Below, piece after piece: positions 58,601-64,000 of a stretch of 64,000 nt of DNA. A program made the translations under genes and the position numbers. The stretch's first letter is position 1. Each line of letters starts with the position of its first letter. Under the pieces are notes generated by a model, which saw only the letters and a program-made list of their open reading frames with translations, did no database searches and had not been told where the DNA came from. Source of the DNA: Atherinomorus stipes (taxonomy: Eukaryota > Chordata > Actinopteri > Atheriniformes > Atherinidae); assembly GCA_023101725.1 (NCBI GenBank), contig JALJCO010010476.1, positions 310,001 through 374,000 of the forward strand. The letters run 5' to 3'.

Positions 58601-61600
58601 CAGGATTTCCATGTATCTCTTCTCCAACACATACCTGACTCAAATTCATAGGCTTTTAGATTCATTTAATTTGAGTCAGCTGTGCTGGTGCAAGGAGGCA
58701 TGGAAAACCGTCAGGACAGCGGCCCTTGAGGACCGACTTTGGACACCACTGACCTATAGTCAATCTTGGTGTGATGATCATTAACTTGTCCTGAATACGC
58801 AAAAACACAAGGAGATGGTCATTGACCCTCAGGAGGTCACAGCCTACAATCCTATGATCACCAGCAACAATGTAATAGAACTTTCATGCAAATATTTAGG
58901 CCTGATGGTGTCCAAGAATCTGGGCTGGTGTGTTCACATTGACTACCTATGCAGGCTGGTAAAAAGACAGCATTTCCTCAGATGGTTGTGTCTTTTTGGT
59001 GTGCATGCAGAGATCAAGGACATATTTTACAATGCAATTTTTGCAAGCAAGGTGAGCTGTTGAATAGCTGTGTGGTTCAGCTTCTTCACAGTCCAGAGTA
59101 AGACCAAACTGCACAGGATGATAACAGCACCAAAACTTGTGGAAATAACTGACGTGCAACCTCTTCTGTTTTTGTATGAAGAAGTTGTGGTCAAACAAGC
59201 TTATAAAATCGTGAACAACCCATCTCATGTTCTTTTCTCAGAATATATTCCATTGCCCTCAGGAAGACGTTACAGAGCCAGCTGATGTACAATGAGAGCA
59301 ACCGTTTTAAAATCTTTCATTCCTCTTCTCGACAGGTTAAATCAGCCTGGTTCTTGCCCACTCCACTTCCCTCCTAGGGTAGTGGGAGGCCTTCAGATGT
59401 GGATCCCCTGCCCCAGTTCACAGTCATTCCCTCTACTAACTTGTTATTTCAATATTTTGATAGTATTCAGTCTGCTGGCTCTGAAGCTCCCAAGATTAGG
59501 TATGCATGATATAATCAGCTCCCTATTGGCCTTAAAACTGAGTATCGGACATCAGCCACCACACCGATTAACTGATCAGCCCGCTGTTTCTAAAGTCTTA
59601 TAAAAAAAAAAAAACAACCTACTTCTTCAAAAACTTCTTTTTTTACAGACTTTAAAACCTCTAAGGACAAGGGGTGGGAAAAAATATTGATTCACTGAAA
59701 TATTGCAATATTTTCATTTAAAAATGTGGTCTCGATCTATTTTACTAACCTATTACGAAATCTTGAGAGATTTTATCGTTCCGTTATGAATTCTCATAAG
59801 AATTCCCAAAATATCATGAGATTTTGTAACAGAACAATGAAATCTCACAAGATTTGAAAGTAAAATAGATTTGATGCCACGTTTTTAAATATCGATTTGA
59901 TATTGGCATTTGAAAATATCGCAATATTTCAGTGTATCAATATTTTTTCCCACCCCTATTGTTTAAAGTGTCAGAAACGGATAACAACTGCTATTTGCAA
60001 TGACTGCTTATTTTTTTTCAGCTTTAATATAGGTATCGATATCGGTTATCAGCCACATGAGTTTTAAAATATCGGCATATCGGCCAAAATCCTAATATCG
60101 TGCATCCCTACCCAAGATATGAGTTTCTATACAGTAATGCACTGAATGCTCATGTCTGCTGGAGGATATGGTTTTTGTATTGCACTTTATGTCGCGAACA
60201 GTATTGCACAAGAACTCTGCACTTTTTACTGTTTCATTATGTATAATTTTATACCAATTATGTTGCTTAACAACAGTCTTGTCTTATTACCTGTCTTTTT
60301 TTTTTCATTGTTGGAAAAAAAAAACCTGCTACAATATTGAATTTCCATTCTGGGATTACATGATGTATTTTTCATTTCATTCTTTTATTGTTATGCATCT
60401 GTACCTGTACTACTGTGCCCAAGACAAATTTCCCCAAAATTTCATTTTCAGGTAAAAATGTTTTAATTATAAGATGTATTAATGTATTAATTATAGGAAG
60501 TGTGTATACGCACCTTCCAGAGCAGAAACACCATCAGAGCCAAAATTGAGATTCCTGCGAGAACTGCCACCAGTATGATCCACCAGGGAACTCCACTGTA
60601 CTGAGCCACTTCCCCGTCAGGGGACACATTCACCGTCACCTGCAAAAGGTCAAAGTCAGAAAAACAAAAACAAAAAATAGCTAATTATGCTGTTAATCAT
60701 ATCATTCAGCTGATGAGCTCCATACTTTTGAGTCAGGAGATGTCAGGATCATGTTCTGAGCCGGAGTATGAAGTTGGAGTGAGGCCCTCACAACTAACTC
60801 CATGGTGGGAAGATTAGCATATTCCTGTATAAAAACAGAAGCAGACATCAGGAGAGTCAGTCTTTTGTCATACAATAGATATGAAGGGAGATGATCTGTA
60901 GTTTGTCACCTCAATAAAGGTGGAATTCCACAAACGTGACCTCAGTTCAATTTCTGTACCATCAAGTCCCTGCAGGGGGCACTTCAGCACCACACATTTG
61001 TTTTCTGATTCACAGGACTACAATGACAAGCAAATGGGCCATTAGGCATCAAGTTTAAATGTTTATTAAAAAAAATATGGATAAATAAATCCAGTACGTG
61101 AGCATCAACACCAAGACTTACCAAAACCTTATGTCTGGTTTTGAAAGGAGAAAATTTGCTGTGAGTGTTTGTTCCTTCTCTCTCTGATTCTTGTGTTGTC
61201 GGGGACATCGAGGAGTCCTGATGGCAAAGTTTTACGTATTAATCCAACACAAAATGAAGCAGTAAGAGTCAGTCTCAACTTTGCGCCCGTACTTATGTTA
61301 AATAAAGTATGTAAAATGCAACCTCTTTGAGTTTGAGAGGGTTGATCTCAGACTCTGGTGAGCAGTGGATTTTCTCTGGTCCCTTCGAGGTGATCTTCAC
61401 CAGATACAGAAGCCATTTCCCGTCTTTGTTAGATTTGGGCCAATGAATGTGCAAGGAGGCACTGACAGTGGGCTTCAAAGACTTCCACAAGTTGCTTATC
61501 TGAAGAAAAAATGATGCATTGTAACCTCACAAATTAATGTTAAACTTGTATGTATGTATGTACAGTATGTATTGTATGGCAACTCAAAAACAGATGGAAT

Positions 61601-63978
61601 GAGTAAACTCACTGTGAAGGTGAAGTTAATCAAACTTCCAATCTCATTCTCTGTCTTCATTGCGCTTTCGCCTTTTACAGCACCTCCAAAAAAGACGTGA
61701 CTGGGATTGGCTTTACTAAGGGAAGGAAGCAAAAATCTTGACTTTCTTTCCATGGAGCTGTGCTGTGTGCGCATATATGCACAGTATGTGGAGTCAAACA
61801 GGAGTTCTGAATAAAACATGCAACAATTTACTCACATGCTGACTGACAAAGGCAATTCAATGACCACGTTGATCTTAACTTTTATATCAGAAATATCCCT
61901 TTGTTCACTGGTCCTGAAATAAATGGAAAAAAACACAATCAAGCACAGGGTAGTATTACTAAAAAAAAACAACCCAACATATGAACCGTTTTAAAAGCTA
62001 TAAATTTCCAAGAAATATAATAAGAATTTAGTTTTTCTCACTGTGTCAATGTTTGTGTTGCACTCCCAGTTGCTGGTGTTATCAGTATTGTCACACAATC
62101 TTGCAAATTGAAGCCACGACTGCTCTTGGCAATATAACAACATCCTAAAGCAAAAATTTATCCCTGTTGTGGTGACTTTATTTTCCCAGAATATCAGCAT
62201 TTTCCTTCTAAAATTGTGTCTACCTCTTCAATCTGAGAGAACCTCAGGCTCAGCTGAGATTTCATCAAGGTCACACAAAACACACATCTTTCTGGTCTAA
62301 ATCTGAACTTTTTTTATTTCAGTATCTGTTTGTGTGACACTTTCCACAGCTATGCTTTATTAGCCGGCAAAATGTGGTCTACACAAAGAGTCATCTAATG
62401 TTTAATATCAAGTGCAATAATAATGTAAATGGAAAGAAATAACATCTTCTAATCTGTCTGTCCTACCAGTATAAGCAATAAGAGTTTGTCTTCATAACAG
62501 GAAGTTATTCATGGGAATTATGACAAGTTTTCAGTCACAATGTTGTAGGCCTAATTTACTTAAGAAAATTATTTGTGGAAAATCCCTGTGAAACCCAGTA
62601 AATTACTGTAATATCAACTTATGTTTTACTTCTTCTTCCTCCAATGGGTCTATAAACTAATTACCATCATAATATTTACTTAAGCCAAATCTTAGTTCCT
62701 TTTCTGGGAATTAAGTGCCCCTATCTGCTGTGGATCAAGTAGGAGTCGTCATCCAAGTGGCCAAATGGCCCCAATACTCCAGTTGAAGAGCAACATGACC
62801 ACTAGTTCTTGATCGTTAAGGCTTATCACATCAACAGTGACAGCAGTACTTACGTTTGGAGCTTCAGATCAATCACAATGTCAGTAGTGTTGAGGGCCAC
62901 ACCATCAGTGCTCAGGATGATGAAGAAAGTCATCTTAAGTAAAACAAATTTAACAAAAAGGAGAAAACATTGATTATATTTTATTAGCAATAGTTAAGTG
63001 TCTAAGTAAGCATGTATGAATAAGGTGAGTGTGTACCGTTGAGCCTTTCTTAAAAGGATTTCCCAGCTCACATTCTACTTCAGAGCCGTTACGATTTGCA
63101 TCACAGTTTAAAGGATTTGTCTGGAAAAAAACATATGAAATCATTTAAATCTGAACATCTAGATGAAATTTTAGATCTATTAAAAACAAACTTGGAAGCA
63201 CAAAATTCTGCAGCACCTGACCACTTGGAGGCACTACAATGTGCAAATTAGTGTTTTTCTTAGTATGGTAATAAGAGTTCATTTAAATCAAAGAACTGCT
63301 GTCAGGACACATGTTGAAAAAAACCAAGTTGATTCATGCTAACCTAGCATGACAGACTCACGAAGACCTCAAGCTTACACTCATTTTAACCAAAAGTTGC
63401 ACAAATGATCAACAGATCAACATTATTTACCAAAAAGCTTCTGTGTTCATCATGTTTTTTAATCATCAGATGTTTCTGCTTCTGTCATCCACATGTTTAA
63501 CATTAATGGTGCGTTATTATATTATATATGCGTTATAGAATTGATGAAATTTTCAGAGTATAAATCAGTAATAGCTTTGGAAATAGGCCCTCATCATGGT
63601 CCATATAAGAGAAGAGTTCATGCCAACAATGCTACATCAGATTATAAATGCAAATTGGTGCCAAGTTTTCATCTAACACACAAACGACTAAAATATACCT
63701 CATTGAGGCAACCCTTTATTTTGAGACATGTTGTGTAAACTTGACCGTATTGCTCTACATTTATTATCATAAATGTAACTGCATTGTTTTATGTGAGAGA
63801 CCTGCAGCTGTGCTGTAAACTTACTTTTGAGCGGACTCCAGAGTACGACAGGGTATCTGGGAAACGTCCCACAAGCTTTGCCTCATAAGCATCATCACCT
63901 TCAATGTTGTTCACGGTCACATTCACTGCCAAGTCCCTCTTGTCATAATTCAGGTGATACTCAGGGATGTCGTTCCTA
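55468..63978 (-). CDS. itga6: Integrin alpha-6-type subunit, 3' part of gene (12 exons seen, including alternative tails)
   Basis: A laminin-receptor alpha subunit that pairs with beta1 or beta4. Exons in transcript order: 63978-63825, 63120-63037, 62933-62854, 61913-61836, 61715-61613, 61499-61323, 61217-61122, 61017-60910, 60824-60726, 60639-60514, then A tail 56217-56113 or B tail 55632-55468. Phases agree throughout. The beta-propeller end of the gene lies beyond the window. Stalk (calf) domains include LRSRLWNSTFIE. The transmembrane exon reads VAQYSGVPWWIILVAVLAGI. Both tails start CGFFKR, the conserved membrane-proximal motif. The B tail DDSVPRYHAVRIRKE and A tail HAQPSETEKLS fit alpha-6 better than alpha-3 or alpha-7. 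The usual dibasic furin site between heavy and light chains is not seen in exon 61122-61217. A fish-specific alpha-6-like paralog is the main alternative. Confidence 0.9.
56113..56217 (-). other. Integrin alternative cytoplasmic tail, A type
   Basis: 105 bases encoding 34 residues and a stop: CGFFKR, then AYHQAKIHAQPSETEKLS, ending AEA. It matches the alpha-6A tail. It lies upstream of the B exon, as in mammals, so inclusion gives the A form because of its own stop codon. The acceptor CCTCCTCAG precedes it. Confidence 0.88.
57036..57203. repeat. Near-perfect inverted repeat, 73-bp arms, 22-bp loop
   Basis: Arm 57036-57108 and the reverse complement of arm 57131-57203 differ at one base (72 of 73 match). 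The loop 57109-57130 reads GCTCTGATGAAGGTCCCCTC plus GG. Transcribed, it could form a long hairpin in the integrin intron. It is probably a MITE or a repeat head-to-head duplication; no target duplication was identified. Confidence 0.9.
58253..58398 (-). repeat. Partial hAT-type MITE, inverted relative to the copy at 58561
   Basis: Its right end GGACACCCCTG is the inverse of the 58561 copy's left end. The interior (CAGCACAGCTGACTCAAATT, then AAGCCTATGAATTTGAGTCA) is the reverse complement of that copy. The left end is shortened or diverged. Confidence 0.7.
58561..58751 (+). mobile_element. hAT-type MITE, 191 bp, with exact 8-bp target duplication
   Basis: It starts CAGGGGTGTCCAGCTCTGGT and ends GGACACCACTG. 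The flanks both read ACCTATAG (58553-58560 and 58752-58759). The terminal inverted repeats pair CAGGGGTGTCC with CAGTGGTGTCC. It encodes nothing. Confidence 0.8.
58785..59290 (+). pseudogene. Degenerate LINE reverse-transcriptase C-terminal fragment
   Basis: It reads EMVIDPQ, then CKYLGLMVSKNLGW, then FLRWLCLFGVHAEIKDIFYN, and, in other frames, PSHVLFSEYIPLPSGRRYR. This is the order seen at the end of RT in L2/Rex-type fish LINEs. Stops and frame changes show it is dead. Confidence 0.65.
59497..60110. mobile_element. hAT-type MITE, 614 bp, with another MITE nested inside
   Basis: It starts TAGGTATGCATGATATAATC. Its right end in reverse complement reads TAGGGATGCACGATATTAGG. The flanks are identical 8-mers CCCAAGAT (59489-59496 and 60111-60118). 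A second palindromic element sits within at 59670-59957, so the outer element is older. Confidence 0.78.
59670..59957. repeat. Nested palindromic MITE, 288 bp
   Basis: It starts AGGGGTGGGAAAAAATATTG and ends in its near-exact inverse. Inverted similarity continues inward (ATCTATTTTAC with GTAAAATAGAT, GAAATCTTGAGAG with CTCACAAGATTT), so most of the element folds on itself. No target duplication was found. Confidence 0.7.
60514..60639 (-). other. Integrin transmembrane exon
   Basis: 42 codons: a short extracellular part, VAQYSGVPWW, one hydrophobic membrane span, and LLWK at the cytoplasmic edge. The GTGCGT donor splices in phase 0 to TGT/TGC of either tail exon. Confidence 0.9.
61914..62853 (-). 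other. Integrin intron, nothing recognised
   Basis: A 0.94-kb AT-rich intron between exons 62854-62933 and 61836-61913. No repeat family or exon was recognised. Confidence 0.6.
63121..63824 (-). other. Integrin intron, nothing recognised
   Basis: A 0.7-kb intron between exons 63825-63978 and 63037-63120. I see no conserved coding segment or clear repeat. Confidence 0.6.
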
Positions 63979-64000
63979 CTGAACACACACACACATAAGC

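Larger units (their letters stand above)
56218..60513 (-). other. Integrin intron with nested repeats and a hairpin
   Basis: This 4.3-kb intron between the transmembrane exon and the A tail holds the hairpin at 57036, hAT MITEs at 58253, 58561 and 59497 (the last with another inside) and a LINE remnant at 58785. 56280-57030 and 57265-58200 show nothing further that I recognise, apart from T-runs. Confidence 0.75.

Overview
The window is vertebrate nuclear DNA, almost certainly from a teleost fish. Four multi-exon genes with GT-AG introns encode proteins close to vertebrate families. The noncoding DNA is AT-rich and full of fish-type DNA-transposon MITEs, LINE remnants and one BEL/Pao LTR retrotransposon. 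The species cannot be told from the sequence alone. Exons were placed by eye from splice sites, reading-frame phase and family resemblance; all four coding sequences keep frame across every junction inside the window.

Layout. 1-3380 is gene-poor upstream DNA. A CpG-rich promoter/first exon (about 3380-3601) starts a neurabin-1-type gene (ppp1r9a or a close ohnolog, + strand, coding 4391-40780, 18 coding exons, 1,430 aa, PP1-docking motif + PDZ + coiled coil + SAM). Its first coding intron is 22 kb and holds a complete-looking BEL/Pao element (11372-18984, matching 566-bp LTRs, 5-bp target duplication) plus several hAT-type MITEs. The neurabin gene converges on a pyruvate dehydrogenase kinase gene most like PDK1 (- strand, 45034-50476, 11 exons, 407 aa). 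A nucleoporin-62 gene (+ strand, 51675-53396, 2 coding exons, 542 aa) is divergent from it across 1.2 kb. An integrin alpha-6-type gene (- strand, 55468 to beyond 64000) fills the rest. Only its 3' part is present: the stalk, the transmembrane exon and two alternative cytoplasmic-tail exons (A and B).

Relations. The genes do not form an operon or pathway. What links them is ancestry: ITGA, then PDK, then a convergent PPP1R9 gene is also the arrangement on human 17q21.33 (ITGA3, PDK2, SAMD14, PPP1R9B), while human 2q31.1 keeps ITGA6-PDK1 and 7q21.3 keeps PPP1R9A near PDK4. The window therefore looks like a well-preserved copy of an ancient Hox-linked gene block.

The most interesting observations are this block, the apparent loss of the furin site in the integrin, conservation of its two alternative tails, a young BEL element whose gag and pol frames are offset by one base, a near-perfect 73-bp-arm hairpin, several MITEs with exact 8-bp or TTAA target duplications (one nested in another), and three GTTGCC-N4-GGCAAC palindromes between the convergent genes. 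I found no clearly new molecular system.
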